From Massilia sp. H6 (GTDB lineage Bacteria > Pseudomonadota > Gammaproteobacteria > Burkholderiales > Burkholderiaceae_D): a DNA stretch of 64,000 nt. The stretch covers positions 2,604,001 to 2,668,000 of the forward strand of contig NZ_CP103371.1 in assembly GCF_024802625.1 (NCBI RefSeq). Reading direction: 5' to 3'. The translations under genes and the position numbers were made by a program. Shown here one piece after another: positions 9,785-19,200 of this stretch (its first letter is position 1; every line of letters begins with the position of its first letter). The notes under the pieces were generated by a model. It was not told where the DNA came from and made no database searches. It was given only the letters and a program-made list of their open reading frames with translations.

Positions 9785-9812
9785 AAAAGCCATGATCGAG
9801 ATCATGGCTTTT
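9785..9812 (+). terminator. Hairpin terminator after the GGDEF gene
   Basis: A perfect 12-bp stem (AAAAGCCATGAT / ATCATGGCTTTT) closes a CGAG loop, ending in TTTTGC. It lies 55 bp after the cyclase stop codon. The A/T ends make it look like a bidirectional intrinsic terminator. Confidence 0.75.
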
Positions 9813-10042
9813 GCATGATTCGTGTCATTCCAGGCGCGCTACACCGTATCGTTGGCCGTATGCCATACGCATTTCCACCTAGTTGCAACTCCAACTATTT
9901 GCTGGTACAACAACTGCTGTGTACACACGCGCTGGCAGCTGGCTGGCCATGGCCTGCCAGCCTTTGTCAGAATCGATTGGATGGCTTGCCCTGCGTGCAT
10001 TGCACTGCCCAAACTTATAAACGAGGTTAGAGGAAGACACCG
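9813..10042 (+). promoter_or_regulatory. Leader region of the tctCBA operon
   Basis: These 230 bases between the hairpin and the tctC start hold no convincing gene. The ribosome site AGAGGAAG lies just before the tctC ATG. I see no clear promoter boxes or riboswitch, but the operon promoter must lie here. Confidence 0.4.
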
Positions 10043-11017
10043 ATGAAAACCACCTTTTTGCGCACCGTCGCAGCCATTGCCCTGCTCAGCAGCGCAATGG
10101 CCCATGCCCAGAATTATCCGACCAAGACCATCACCATGATCGTACCGTTCGCCGCCGGCGGACCGACCGACACCGTGGCACGCCTGGTCGCCCAGTCGAT
10201 GGGCAACACGCTCAAGCAGCAGATCATCATCGAGAACGTCGGCGGCGCCGGCGGCACGATTGGTGCGGCGCGGGTGGCCAAGGCCACGCCCGATGGCTAC
10301 ACGCTGTTCCTGCACCACATCGGCCAGGCTACCGCCCCCGCCCTGTATCGCAAGCTGAGCTATAACGCGATCGACAGTTTCGAGCCGATCGGCCTGATTA
10401 CCGACGTGCCGATGACCCTGGTGGCCAAGAAGGATTTCCCGGCCAAGGACTTCAAGGAACTACTGGCCCATGTCAAAGCCAATCAGGCCAAGGTCACCTA
10501 TGCCAATGCCGGACTCGGTTCGGCCTCGCACCTGTGCGGCATGCTGTTCCAGAGCGCCATCGGGGTCGACCTCACCACCGTTCCTTACAAGGGTACCGGC
10601 CCGGCCATGAATGACCTGCTCGGCGGCCAGGTCGACCTCATGTGCGACCAGACCACCAATACCACCAGCCAGATCAAGGGCGGCAAGATCAAGGTCTATG
10701 GCGTGACCACCAAGTCGCGCCTGGCGTCGATGCCCGACGTCCCAACCATGAACGAAGCCGGCCTGCAGGGCTTCGAAGTCGCGGTCTGGCATGGCATGTA
10801 CGCACCCAAGGGCACCCCAAAGCCGGTCATCGACACCCTGTCGAACGCGCTGCGCGTCGCCCTGAAAGACCCGGTCGTCAAGCAGCGCTTCGCCGACCTC
10901 GGCACTGAACCGGTCGCCGACAGCCGCGCACGTCCGGAAGCCCTGCGCGCCCACCTGAAGTCGGAGATCGATCGCTGGGGTCCGATCATCACCAAGGCTG
11001 GCCTGTACGCCGATTAA
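10043..11017 (+). CDS. tctC: Tripartite tricarboxylate transporter substrate-binding protein (Bug family)
   Basis: The 324-residue periplasmic receptor starts with a signal peptide ending at A-H-A-Q (about residue 22) followed by the Bug-family opening Y-P-T-K-T-I-T-M-I-V-P-F-A-A-G-G-P-T-D-T-V-A-R. Bug proteins bind small carboxylates between two lobes; the conserved pocket segment Y-A-N-A-G-L-G-S-A-S-H-L is present. It is the first gene of a complete tctC-tctB-tctA set, so it delivers its ligand to the membrane pair encoded downstream. The substrate cannot be read from sequence. The ATG follows AGAGGAAGACACCG. Confidence 0.95.
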   Translation: MKTTFLRTVAAIALLSSAMAHAQNYPTKTITMIVPFAAGGPTDTVARLVAQSMGNTLKQQIIIENVGGAGGTIGAARVAKATPDGYTLFLHHIGQATAPALYRKLSYNAIDSFEPIGLITDVPMTLVAKKDFPAKDFKELLAHVKANQAKVTYANAGLGSASHLCGMLFQSAIGVDLTTVPYKGTGPAMNDLLGGQVDLMCDQTTNTTSQIKGGKIKVYGVTTKSRLASMPDVPTMNEAGLQGFEVAVWHGMYAPKGTPKPVIDTLSNALRVALKDPVVKQRFADLGTEPVADSRARPEALRAHLKSEIDRWGPIITKAGLYAD

Positions 11018-11104
11018 GCCAAGCCGGCAGTAACGCTGCGCGCCGCGCGCTGCCCCCGGGCCCGCGCGGCGCTTCCATTTACACCACGCAACAAGGGGTT
11101 CGCA

Positions 11105-11569
11105 GTGACTTCCATCGTCCGCCATCCACAGAATTTCTGGATCGGCATAATTTTCATATTCTTCGGCCTGGCCGCCGTGTATTTCGGCCTGGAGCACGAG
11201 ATGGGGACCGCCGGCCGCATGGGCCCGTCCTATTTCCCGTCCGTCCTCGGCGGTCTGCTCGCGCTTGTCGGACTGGCTAACCTGATCCGCTCGTTTATTG
11301 GCCATGGCGAAAGCATCGGCAAGTTTCACGTCAAGAATATCGTCATCATCCTGTCCGCGGTACTGCTGTTTGGCGTTCTGATGCGCAATGCCGGCCTGGC
11401 CGCTGCCGTGTTCGTACTGGTCATGCTCAGTTCCTACGCCAGTCCCAAGTTCCGTCTCCCGGGCGCCCTGCTGCTGGCGACTGGCCTTTCCCTCTTTGCC
11501 ATCGTTATCTTCGTCAAGCTGCTGGGCTTGCCGATGCCGGTGATCGGCCCCTGGCTCTCGATGGATTAA
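11105..11569 (+). CDS. tctB: Tripartite tricarboxylate transporter small membrane subunit
   Basis: The 154-residue protein has four predicted membrane segments, the size and topology of TctB, and the G-R-M-G-P-S-Y-F-P motif after the first helix that is typical of the family. It starts at GTG 11105, preceded by AAGGGG. With TctA it forms the sodium-coupled membrane part of the transporter. It lies 87 bp after tctC and 4 bp before tctA. Confidence 0.93.
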   Translation: MTSIVRHPQNFWIGIIFIFFGLAAVYFGLEHEMGTAGRMGPSYFPSVLGGLLALVGLANLIRSFIGHGESIGKFHVKNIVIILSAVLLFGVLMRNAGLAAAVFVLVMLSSYASPKFRLPGALLLATGLSLFAIVIFVKLLGLPMPVIGPWLSMD

Positions 11570-11573
11570 GCAC

Positions 11574-13079
11574 ATGGAAATTTTTGCCAACCTCGGGTTG
11601 GGCCTGGAAACGGCCTTTACCCTGACCAACCTGTTTTACTGCCTGGTGGGCGTCTTCGTCGGCACCGCCGTCGGCGTGCTGCCGGGCCTGGGCCCGATCG
11701 CCACCATCGCGATGCTGCTGCCGGCCACCTTCGGCCTGCCGCCGATCTCGGCCTTGATCATGCTGTCAGGCATCTACTACGGCGCGCAATATGGCGGCTC
11801 GACCACGGCGATCTTGGTCAACCTGCCGGGCGAATCATCCTCGGTCGTTACCGCCCTTGACGGCTACCAGATGGCGCGCCAGGGCAATGCCGGCAAGGCA
11901 CTCGCCACTGCTGCGCTGTCCTCGTTCTTCGCCGGTACTGTCGCCACCGTCCTGCTGGCGCTGTTCGCGCCGCCGCTGGCCGAACTGGCCCTGAAATTCG
12001 GCCCGGCCGAATACTTCTCGCTGATGGTGCTCGGGCTGGTGGCATCGGTGGTGCTGGCCAGCGGCTCGCTGCTCAATGCGATCGGCATGGTGCTGCTCGG
12101 CCTGCTGCTCGGCCTGGTCGGCACCGACGTCAATTCGGGCGCGCAGCGTTATACCTTCGAACTACCCGAACTGGCGGACGGCATCAATTTCGTGATCGTC
12201 GCCATGGGCATGTTCGGTATCGGCGAGATCATCCGCAACCTCGAACACGACGAAGACCGCAGCCTGCTCATGAAGAAGGTCAAGGGACTGATGCTGACCA
12301 AGGATGACTTCAAGCGCATCATCGCGCCGGTCTTCCGCGGCACGGTGCTCGGGTCGGCCCTGGGCATCCTGCCCGGGGGCGGCGCGATGTTGGCCTCGTT
12401 CGCGGCCTATTCGGTCGAAAAGAAGGTCTCGCCGAACTCGAAGAACTTCGGCAAGGGCGCCATCGAAGGCGTGGCAGCTCCCGAGGCGGCCAACAATGCC
12501 GGCGCCCAGACTTCGTTCATTCCGATGCTCACGCTCGGCATTCCATCCAACCCGGTGATGGCGTTGATGATCGGTGCCATGATCATCCAGGGCATACAGC
12601 CAGGTCCGGCCGTCATGACCGAGCAGCCGGCGCTGTTCTGGGGCCTGATCGTGTCGATGTGGTTCGGCAACCTGTTCCTGGTCGTGCTGAACCTGCCGAT
12701 GATCGGCCTGTGGGTCAAGATGATCATGGTGCCTTACCACCGCCTGTATCCGGCGATCCTGATGTTCTGCGCCATCGGCGTGTTTAGCCTGAACAACAAC
12801 GAGTTCGACGTCTACCTGATGGCGCTGTTCGGCCTGTTCGGCTATATTTGCGCAAAATTGGGGGCGGAACCGGCGCCGATGCTGCTCGGCTACATCATCG
12901 GCCCGATGATGGAAGAATACCTGCGCCGCGCCCTGCTGCTGTCGCAGAGCGACCCGACCGTGTTCGTCACGCGTCCGATCAGCGCCGTCATGCTGGGCCT
13001 GGCCGTGCTGGCGCTGGCGATCGTGATGCTGCCGTCGCTGCGCAAGAAGCGCGAAGAAGCCTTCCACGAAGAAGATTGA
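11574..13079 (+). CDS. tctA: Tripartite tricarboxylate transporter large permease
   Basis: TctA is the 12-helix permease of the system. The 501-residue length is standard. Family motifs are present: G-L-G-P-I-A-T-I-A-M-L-L-P early, Y-G-G-S-T-T-A-I-L-V-N-L-P-G-E around residues 74-88, and G-I-P-S-N-P-V-M-A-L in the second half, the repeated substrate-binding loops. The start codon is four bases after the tctB stop, so translation is probably coupled. A strong hairpin follows the stop. Confidence 0.96.
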   Translation: MEIFANLGLGLETAFTLTNLFYCLVGVFVGTAVGVLPGLGPIATIAMLLPATFGLPPISALIMLSGIYYGAQYGGSTTAILVNLPGESSSVVTALDGYQMARQGNAGKALATAALSSFFAGTVATVLLALFAPPLAELALKFGPAEYFSLMVLGLVASVVLASGSLLNAIGMVLLGLLLGLVGTDVNSGAQRYTFELPELADGINFVIVAMGMFGIGEIIRNLEHDEDRSLLMKKVKGLMLTKDDFKRIIAPVFRGTVLGSALGILPGGGAMLASFAAYSVEKKVSPNSKNFGKGAIEGVAAPEAANNAGAQTSFIPMLTLGIPSNPVMALMIGAMIIQGIQPGPAVMTEQPALFWGLIVSMWFGNLFLVVLNLPMIGLWVKMIMVPYHRLYPAILMFCAIGVFSLNNNEFDVYLMALFGLFGYICAKLGAEPAPMLLGYIIGPMMEEYLRRALLLSQSDPTVFVTRPISAVMLGLAVLALAIVMLPSLRKKREEAFHEED

Positions 13080-13087
13080 GGGTAGCA

Positions 13088-13114
13088 GCGCACCGCTGCC
13101 TGGCAGCGGTGCGC
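13088..13114. terminator. Perfect 13-bp stem between convergent tctA and polB
   Basis: GCGCACCGCTGCC is followed after one base by its exact reverse complement. There is no T-run, but the position between two convergent stop codons suggests a shared terminator or RNA-stabilising hairpin. Confidence 0.55.
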
Positions 13115-13140
13115 CTCGCCGCATTTCCCCTCAGTAGCCG

Positions 13141-15579
13141 TTAGAACAAGGCGCCTTGTGGACTCGTGAGCTGCGCGAAGCTCTCGCCCATGAACGGCAA
13201 AATTGCGTCCGCGATTGGCTCGAGCTGTTTGGCCAGGTAGTGCTGGTAGTCGAGCGGCGTTCCCCTCAGGGCCTGCAGTTCCACCTGCTCGGGGCCGGCG
13301 ATGGTCATCACATAACGAATCGAGCCGCCGTTGCGGTATTGCGCCGGGCGTCCCTGCGCGGTATGAAAATCGTCGGCCATGCGCGCCGCGCGCACATGCG
13401 GCGGCACGTTGCGCTCGTACTCGATGAGCGGGCGGCGCAGGCGCTTGCGGTAGACCAGCAGTGCATCAAGTTCGCCACGCAGGGTGCGCGCCACGAAGTC
13501 CTGCAGCCAGGCGGCGTAGGGCTCGCGCTTGAAGATGCGCAGATAGAGTTGCTGCTGGAATTGCTGCGCCAGCGGCGACCAGTCCGAGCGCACGGTTTCC
13601 AGCCCCTTGTAGACCATTTCTTCGGTGCCATCAGGCTGGGTCACCAGGCCTGCATAGCGCTTCTTGCTGCCTTCGTCCGAGCCGCGCACGGTCGGCATCA
13701 GGAAGCGCGCGTAGTGGGTGTCGAATTCGAGCTCGAGGGCGCTCTCGATACCGTAGTCTTGCGCCAGACGCGCGCGCCACCATTGGTTGACCATGTCCAC
13801 CAGCGCGCGTCCGATGCGCTGCGCGTCCTGCTCGCCGTGCGCACCGCCCAGCCATACAAACGTGGAATCGGTGTCGCCGTAGATCACCTGGTAGCCCTCG
13901 GCCTCGATCAGCGCGCGGGTGCGGTGCATGATTTCGTGTCCGCGCATCGTGATCGACGATGCCAGGCGCGGGTCGAAGAAGCGGCAGCCGGTGGTGCCCA
14001 GCACGCCGTAGAAGGCATTCATGATGATTTTCAGCGCCTGCGACAGCGGCAGGTTGCCCTCGCGCTTGGCCGCCTCGCGCCCTTGCCAGACCTCGCGCAC
14101 GATCCCGGGCAGGCAGTGGCGGGTGCGCGAAAAGCGCCCCCCGCGAAACCCCGGAATGGCGACGTCGCCGTCTTCGGCCAGGCCCACCACCAGGCCCACC
14201 GGATCGATCAGGAAGCTGCGGATGATCGACGGGTACAGGCTTTTGTAGTCCAGCACCACCACCGAGTCGTACAGACCCGAGACCGAATCCATCACGAAGC
14301 CGCCCGGGCTGTCGCCAGCCGCCACGTCGCCGATATTGGGCGCGACGAAACCCTGGCGGTGCATCAGCGGCAGGTAGCGGTGCTCAAAGGCCGCGACCGA
14401 ACCGCCGCTGCGGTCGGCCGCCAGCCCGGTGACGCTGGCGCGCTCCAGTAGAAAGCGCATCACGCCGGTCTTTTCGACGATCCGGGTGACCAGCTCGCAG
14501 TCCTTCAGGTTGTAATAGGCCAGCGCCGGCTTATCCTCTAGAAACATGCGATTGATCTCGTCCATGCGGCTGTACGGATTGTCGATCGCCTTGCCTTCAC
14601 CGAGCAGGGCCTGCGACACCGCTTCCAGGCTGAACGAGGGGAAGCTCCAGGTGGCCGAGCGCAAGGCATCGACCCCGTCGATCACCAGCCGGCCAGCGAT
14701 GCTGAGAAAGAAATGCTCCTTGCGGCCATGCGCGCGCGCCTCGACCGCGCTGCCATCGCGTCCCAGCCGCAACGGGCGGCCCAGGCGTTCGGCCGCCTTC
14801 ACCAACATGCGAAAGTCGAACTGGATCACGTTCCAGCCGATGATCGCGTCTGGATCGTGCCGCGCGATCCACTGCTCGAACCGGTCAAGCAACTCGCGGC
14901 GGCTGGCGCAATAGTCGAGCTTGAAAGGCTGCGGGAACCTGCCGGGCAGGTCTATGCCGTTCGGTTCGCCCAGCATGTACACCTGGCGCTCCCCACAGCC
15001 TTCCAGCCCGATGCAATACAGCTCGCCATGCATGGTGGTCTCGATGTCGAGCGAAGCCAGGCGCAGTTGCGGGCGCCAGTTGCTGCCGGGCTTGAGCTGG
15101 GCAGCAACGACGCGGCGCGGGTCGTCAGGGTCGGGGCTGCCTTCGACCAGGACCGGCGCGGTGATGAAGCGCTCCATCAGGTAGCGCTCGGGTGGACGAA
15201 TGTCAGCTTCGTACACGTCCACGCCAGCTTCGCGCAGGCGCTTCTCGTAGCGCAGCAGCTGGCGGTACTGGCGGCAGTACAGGCCCACGACCGGCCGGTG
15301 GCTGAAATCGCGCAGCGCCAGCTCGCGTAATTCCCAACCACCCCGGGAGGCTCCAGTCTCGGCCTGCAGCACCCGTTCGGCGCTGGCGCGCTGCTGCGCC
15401 GGAATAAAGGCGACGCAGGTTTGCGGCGGCAGCCGCACCAGGCGCGGGCCGTCGCTGGTGGCCAGCCAGAAGCTCACCTCAGTGCCGGCGTCGGTGTCGT
15501 GCCAGTGCCGGGTCAGCAGGAAACCCTGCAGCGGCCGCTGGCCTTGGCCGGCAGGGCTGGCAGGATCGATGTTGTCCAT
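13141..15579 (-). CDS. polB: DNA polymerase II (family B)
   Basis: The 812-residue protein has the family B order. The exonuclease motif D-I-E-T-T lies at 178-182. Polymerase motif A (D-Y-K-S-L-Y-P-S-I-I) is near 440, motif B (K-I-I-M-N-A-F-Y-G) near 515 and motif C (Y-G-D-T-D-S-T-F) near 565. In E. coli Pol II restarts stalled forks and bypasses lesions under SOS control; I did not find a clear LexA box upstream. The ATG at 15579 was chosen because upstream in-frame residues overlap the DUF455 gene and match nothing. It follows that gene by 22 bp and is probably co-transcribed. Confidence 0.95.
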   Translation of the reverse strand: MDNIDPASPAGQGQRPLQGFLLTRHWHDTDAGTEVSFWLATSDGPRLVRLPPQTCVAFIPAQQRASAERVLQAETGASRGGWELRELALRDFSHRPVVGLYCRQYRQLLRYEKRLREAGVDVYEADIRPPERYLMERFITAPVLVEGSPDPDDPRRVVAAQLKPGSNWRPQLRLASLDIETTMHGELYCIGLEGCGERQVYMLGEPNGIDLPGRFPQPFKLDYCASRRELLDRFEQWIARHDPDAIIGWNVIQFDFRMLVKAAERLGRPLRLGRDGSAVEARAHGRKEHFFLSIAGRLVIDGVDALRSATWSFPSFSLEAVSQALLGEGKAIDNPYSRMDEINRMFLEDKPALAYYNLKDCELVTRIVEKTGVMRFLLERASVTGLAADRSGGSVAAFEHRYLPLMHRQGFVAPNIGDVAAGDSPGGFVMDSVSGLYDSVVVLDYKSLYPSIIRSFLIDPVGLVVGLAEDGDVAIPGFRGGRFSRTRHCLPGIVREVWQGREAAKREGNLPLSQALKIIMNAFYGVLGTTGCRFFDPRLASSITMRGHEIMHRTRALIEAEGYQVIYGDTDSTFVWLGGAHGEQDAQRIGRALVDMVNQWWRARLAQDYGIESALELEFDTHYARFLMPTVRGSDEGSKKRYAGLVTQPDGTEEMVYKGLETVRSDWSPLAQQFQQQLYLRIFKREPYAAWLQDFVARTLRGELDALLVYRKRLRRPLIEYERNVPPHVRAARMADDFHTAQGRPAQYRNGGSIRYVMTIAGPEQVELQALRGTPLDYQHYLAKQLEPIADAILPFMGESFAQLTSPQGALF

Positions 15580-15601
15580 GGTGGCTTTCAACACAGCGGC
15601 G

Positions 15602-16402
15602 CTAGGCCAGGCGCGCCAGTTCCGCTTCGCTAAAGCCAGCCTCGCGCCGCGCATCGAGGTTGAACGGGCCCTTGAGCACCGGCGCCTTGTAGCGCAGCGT
15701 CAGCGCATCGTAGGTCGATAGCGGCTCCAGGCCACGCCCGGCGCACAGGAACAGGTACCAGCGGTTGCCGATTTCCACATGCCCGACCTCGTCGCGCAGC
15801 AGCACGTCGAGGATGGCCGCGGCCTCTCGGTCGCCCGCGTGGGCCAGCTTGGCGCGCAGCGGCGGAATGGCGTCGAGCCCGCGCGCCTCCAGCGTGCGGG
15901 GCACCAGGGCCATGCGCGCCAATACGTCGCCGCTGGTCTTTTCGACCATTTCCCACAGGCTGTCGTGGGCCGCGAAGTCGCCATAGGCAAAGCCGAGCGT
16001 GGCCAGGTGCGCCGCCAGCATGGTGAAATGCGTGGCTTCCTCGGCCGCGACGCGCAGCCAGTCGCTGTAGTAGTCAGGCGGCATGCCCGGGAAGCGCCAT
16101 AGCGCATCGAGCGCCAGGTTGACGGCATTGAACTCGATATGGGTCAGTGCATGCACCAGCATCGCCCTGCCCTCGACAGTGGCCATCGAGCGCTGGCCGA
16201 CCAGGCGCGGCGGCACCAGCAGCGGCCGCGCCGGGCGGCCCGGAACACCACTTGGTGCCACCAGCGCCGCCTCGACGTCGACGACCGAGGCGCCGGCCGC
16301 ATGCGCGGCGGCCAGTGCGGCCAGCGCCGCCGTCTTTGTGGCCGGATCGGATTGCAGCAAGCAGTGCAAAGCGCATGCGCGTAGCTCGGGCGGTTGCGCC
16401 AT
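15602..16402 (-). CDS. DUF455 ferritin-like domain protein
   Basis: The 266-residue protein matches the DUF455 family (PF04305), predicted four-helix di-metal carboxylate proteins. The metal-ligand candidates are visible: H-I-E-F at about 110, A-E-E-A-T-H at about 140-145, E-A-R-G-L-D near 180 and R-D-E-V-G-H-V near 210. The reaction is unknown; it could be a hydroxylase or oxidase acting on tRNA or a small molecule. The ATG at 16402 gives the usual M-A-Q-P start. It is the upstream partner of polB. Confidence 0.88.
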   Translation of the reverse strand: MAQPPELRACALHCLLQSDPATKTAALAALAAAHAAGASVVDVEAALVAPSGVPGRPARPLLVPPRLVGQRSMATVEGRAMLVHALTHIEFNAVNLALDALWRFPGMPPDYYSDWLRVAAEEATHFTMLAAHLATLGFAYGDFAAHDSLWEMVEKTSGDVLARMALVPRTLEARGLDAIPPLRAKLAHAGDREAAAILDVLLRDEVGHVEIGNRWYLFLCAGRGLEPLSTYDALTLRYKAPVLKGPFNLDARREAGFSEAELARLA

Positions 16403-16605
16403 GGTGAAGTCTTTCAGGTAAGCAGGCCAAAGCGCCAGTATACCAAAGGGGGCGATGGCACTGGCCAAGCCCCTGCCACGATGCGGCCAGCCTGCGCCGC
16501 TCGACTCTACCCAGCGCGCATTGCCGCCGCCGCGGCATCCTTGCTACTATCGGTAGCACTGGACGTGTACCGTCAACCATCGGCCAATCGCGAAGGAATC
16601 GCGCC

Positions 16606-17169
16606 ATGCTATCCCGCCCCGCCTTGCAGGTCCGCCTCGTCTTGAGCGCTTGCGCCCTGGCCGCCGAAGCCCTGCATCTCGGGTGGGAGTTCACGCATGG
16701 CGGCGTGCCCTCGCACCACCTGCTGAACCGGGCCGACCTGCCGGCAATGTCTAACTGGTGGGGCCTGCTGGTCGTTCCGTTGCTGGTATGGTTGCTGGTC
16801 GGCCGCATCCAGCGCCGCGGCGCGACCCTGGTGCAGGCCGGCAGCCGTGCGCGTTTTCGCACGCTGGTGCTGGTCCGGTTCGGCGGCGCCCTGCTGTGGG
16901 GCGCGGTGCTGGCATTGGCCTTTGCGCAGGGCCATCCGGCAGTGAGCTTCATCTTCCTGGGGGCCTTCGTGGCCGGAGTGTTCCTGCACCTGTACCGTGC
17001 AGAATACGTGCTCGGATTCGCGTTAGGCTTGACCTTCACCTTCGGCGCGGTGCTGCCGGTGCTGATCGCCTCGGTCATTGCCGGCTGCTCGTTCCTGGTC
17101 CACCTGCTGGTGGGCGCCGCGCTGCGCCTGGTGCGCGGCGGGCGCGCACGCGGCGCCGGGCTGCCTTGA
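16606..17169 (+). CDS. Uncharacterised multi-pass membrane protein
   Basis: The 187-residue protein is largely hydrophobic with about five predicted membrane helices (residues 7-25, 48-66, 86-105, 110-130, 140-165) and a basic C-terminus. The first loop carries H-L-G-W-E-F-T-H-G-G-V-P-S-H-H, a histidine-rich stretch that could bind metal or haem. I do not recognise the family. It lies 178 bp upstream of the sialidase-like gene on the same strand. Confidence 0.75.
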   Translation: MLSRPALQVRLVLSACALAAEALHLGWEFTHGGVPSHHLLNRADLPAMSNWWGLLVVPLLVWLLVGRIQRRGATLVQAGSRARFRTLVLVRFGGALLWGAVLALAFAQGHPAVSFIFLGAFVAGVFLHLYRAEYVLGFALGLTFTFGAVLPVLIASVIAGCSFLVHLLVGAALRLVRGGRARGAGLP

Positions 17170-17347
17170 AGCCGGGCCAACGCCATTAGCACTTTGGCGT
17201 TGCAGAAGTCTGCTGCCAGGTTGAGGGCTTTCCTGTAGGATAACGCCTTTGTTTGGCACGGCCCGGCTCCCTCCTGGAGAGCCGGAGGCATCACCTCCCT
17301 GCGTTTGGCGCCGCCTGCCCTGCCATCCCTGCCTTGCCTTGGAGCTT

Positions 17348-18523
17348 ATGGAGCGTTTTCTGCAACCGCGCGCCGCCGGCGCCGGCCAAGCGTTGAGCCG
17401 CGCCGCATGCGCGTGCATTGCCGTGGCATTGACAGTCTGCGCGGCCGAGGCATGGCGCTGGACCGGCGGCGCCGGCGCAGCCGCCCTGCCCGCCCCGGCC
17501 CCGGCCATCGTTCCTGGCCGCGCCAGCTTGTCGGAACTGTCGCGCACACTGGTGCCGATGCCGCCCAATACGCCGTCGGCCCATGCCAGCGCCCTGGCCA
17601 CGCTGCCGGGCGAGCGCATGATCACCTTCTGGTGGGCCGGTAGCCGCGAAAGCGGGCCGGACGTCAAGGTATATGCCTCGCAGTGGAATGGCAGCAAATG
17701 GAGCGCGCCATGGCAAGTGGCCAGCCGCGAAACGCTCGGCGCCGCGCTCGGCTTTGGTGTTCGGCGCATCGGCAACCCGGTTGCATGGACCAGCCGCGAT
17801 GGCAAGATCCATCTGTATGTGGTCGCCACCGGCCTGGGTGGCTGGGCCGCCTCGCGCGTGGTCCATCTGGTCTCGTCCACCGAAGGCGCCTCGTTCGAGA
17901 TGCGGCGCGTGCTGCCAATGTCGCCACTGTTCAACACCAGCGTACTGGTGCGCACCTCGGCGGTCGGGCTGGCCGATGGTGGCTGGTGGCTGCCGGTGTA
18001 TTTCGAGCTCGGCATCAAGTATCCGATGCTGATGTCGTTCGACGCCACCGGCACCCCGACCGGCCTGGCGCGCATCGGCACCAGCACCACCACGCTGCAG
18101 CCGGCGATCGTGCCGGTGTCCAGCCTGGAAGCGCGGGCCTGGATGCGCGACACCAGCGACCAGCGCCGGGTGCAGCACGCCCTGAGCCGCGACGGCGGCG
18201 CCAGCTGGCAAGACTTGCCCGCGCCCGATCTGCACAATGAAAACACCTCGATGGCGTCGATCCGCCTTGCCAACGGCGAATTCCTGATGCTGCACAACGA
18301 CCAGGTCGAGGGCGGCTCCTCGCGCAGCACGCTGCGCCTGTCGTCCTCGAAAGACGGGCATACCTGGCGCACCATTGCCGACGTGGCCAGCGGCAGCGCG
18401 GGCGACGAATTTTCGTATCCCGCCATGCAGCAGGTCGGTGACGAACTGCACCTGACCTACACCCACCAGCGCCAGGCGATCGCCCATCACCGCTACCGCA
18501 TCCGCATCGGGGGGAATATCTGA
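17348..18523 (+). CDS. Sialidase-like (BNR/exo-alpha-sialidase fold) protein, membrane-anchored or exported
   Basis: The 391-residue protein has an N-terminal hydrophobic segment (about residues 14-36) followed by a six-bladed-propeller type sequence with Asp-box-like repeats, for example S-R-D-G-G-A-S-W near residue 280 and S-S-K-D-G-H-T-W near 340. This matches the sialidase superfamily (PF13088-like). The segment W-W-A-G-S-R-E before the propeller and R-x-x-N-P resemble positions where arginines hold the carboxylate in true sialidases, but I cannot confirm a full catalytic set. The ATG at 17348 follows TTGGAGCTT. The stop overlaps the next start by one base (TGATG), so the downstream membrane protein is translationally coupled. 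Confidence 0.78.
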   Translation: MERFLQPRAAGAGQALSRAACACIAVALTVCAAEAWRWTGGAGAAALPAPAPAIVPGRASLSELSRTLVPMPPNTPSAHASALATLPGERMITFWWAGSRESGPDVKVYASQWNGSKWSAPWQVASRETLGAALGFGVRRIGNPVAWTSRDGKIHLYVVATGLGGWAASRVVHLVSSTEGASFEMRRVLPMSPLFNTSVLVRTSAVGLADGGWWLPVYFELGIKYPMLMSFDATGTPTGLARIGTSTTTLQPAIVPVSSLEARAWMRDTSDQRRVQHALSRDGGASWQDLPAPDLHNENTSMASIRLANGEFLMLHNDQVEGGSSRSTLRLSSSKDGHTWRTIADVASGSAGDEFSYPAMQQVGDELHLTYTHQRQAIAHHRYRIRIGGNI

Positions 18524-19197
18524 TGGACTTGCCCGACCTGTCCTGGCAATTCATGTATGGCCGCGTAGCATGGGCGCTGGTGCTTGCCAGCCTGGTGGCC
18601 GCCGTCTGGCCGGCCACGCCGCGCCTGCGGCGCGGCACGCTGGCGGTGATCCTGGGGGCGTGCGCTGTCGTGATGGCCTTGCCCGGCGCGGCTTCGCCAG
18701 CCTGGCATCTTGGCCTGGCCTTCCAGTACCCGAGCGCGCTGCTGCTGGGCTTATGCCTGGTGGGGCTGCATGGGCACTGGAGCGGCGCGCCGCCCGCCCG
18801 CCTGATGCCGGTCGGAACCGCCGCGCTGCTGGCCGTCGTCGGCGCTTTCCTGTATCTCGACGCCGCCGGCCTGCTCGCGCGCAGCGCCTACTATGCCGGC
18901 TTTGGCGCGACGAAGGCGCCGCTGGCGGCAGTGCTGCTGGCCTGCGCCAGCGCGCTGGCGGCGGCGCGCGGACACTGGCGGCCCCAGGCCTGTGCCTTGC
19001 TGGCCGCGCTGCTGCTGTTTTCGCTGGCGCGCCTGCCGACCGGGAACCTGTGGGACGCCGTGCTCGATCCGCTGCTGTGGGGCTGGGCCGTCACGGCGCT
19101 GTGCGGCGCCGGATTGCGCCGCCTGCTGGCGGGCCGGCGCCGCGCCATCCCGGCCACCGGCACGGGCAACGAACCGTTTTCACCCATCAAGGAGTAG
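18523..19197 (+). CDS. Uncharacterised multi-pass membrane protein coupled to the sialidase-like gene
   Basis: The 224-residue, very alanine/leucine-rich protein has six or seven predicted membrane helices and a short basic C-terminal tail. Near the end it carries R-L-P-T-G-N-L-W-D-A-V-L-D-P-L-L-W, which looks like a conserved family signature, but I cannot name the family. Its ATG overlaps the preceding stop codon by one base, and the next gene begins four bases after its stop, so the three genes form one tight operon. Confidence 0.75.
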   Translation: MDLPDLSWQFMYGRVAWALVLASLVAAVWPATPRLRRGTLAVILGACAVVMALPGAASPAWHLGLAFQYPSALLLGLCLVGLHGHWSGAPPARLMPVGTAALLAVVGAFLYLDAAGLLARSAYYAGFGATKAPLAAVLLACASALAAARGHWRPQACALLAALLLFSLARLPTGNLWDAVLDPLLWGWAVTALCGAGLRRLLAGRRRAIPATGTGNEPFSPIKE

Positions 19198-19200
19198 TTT

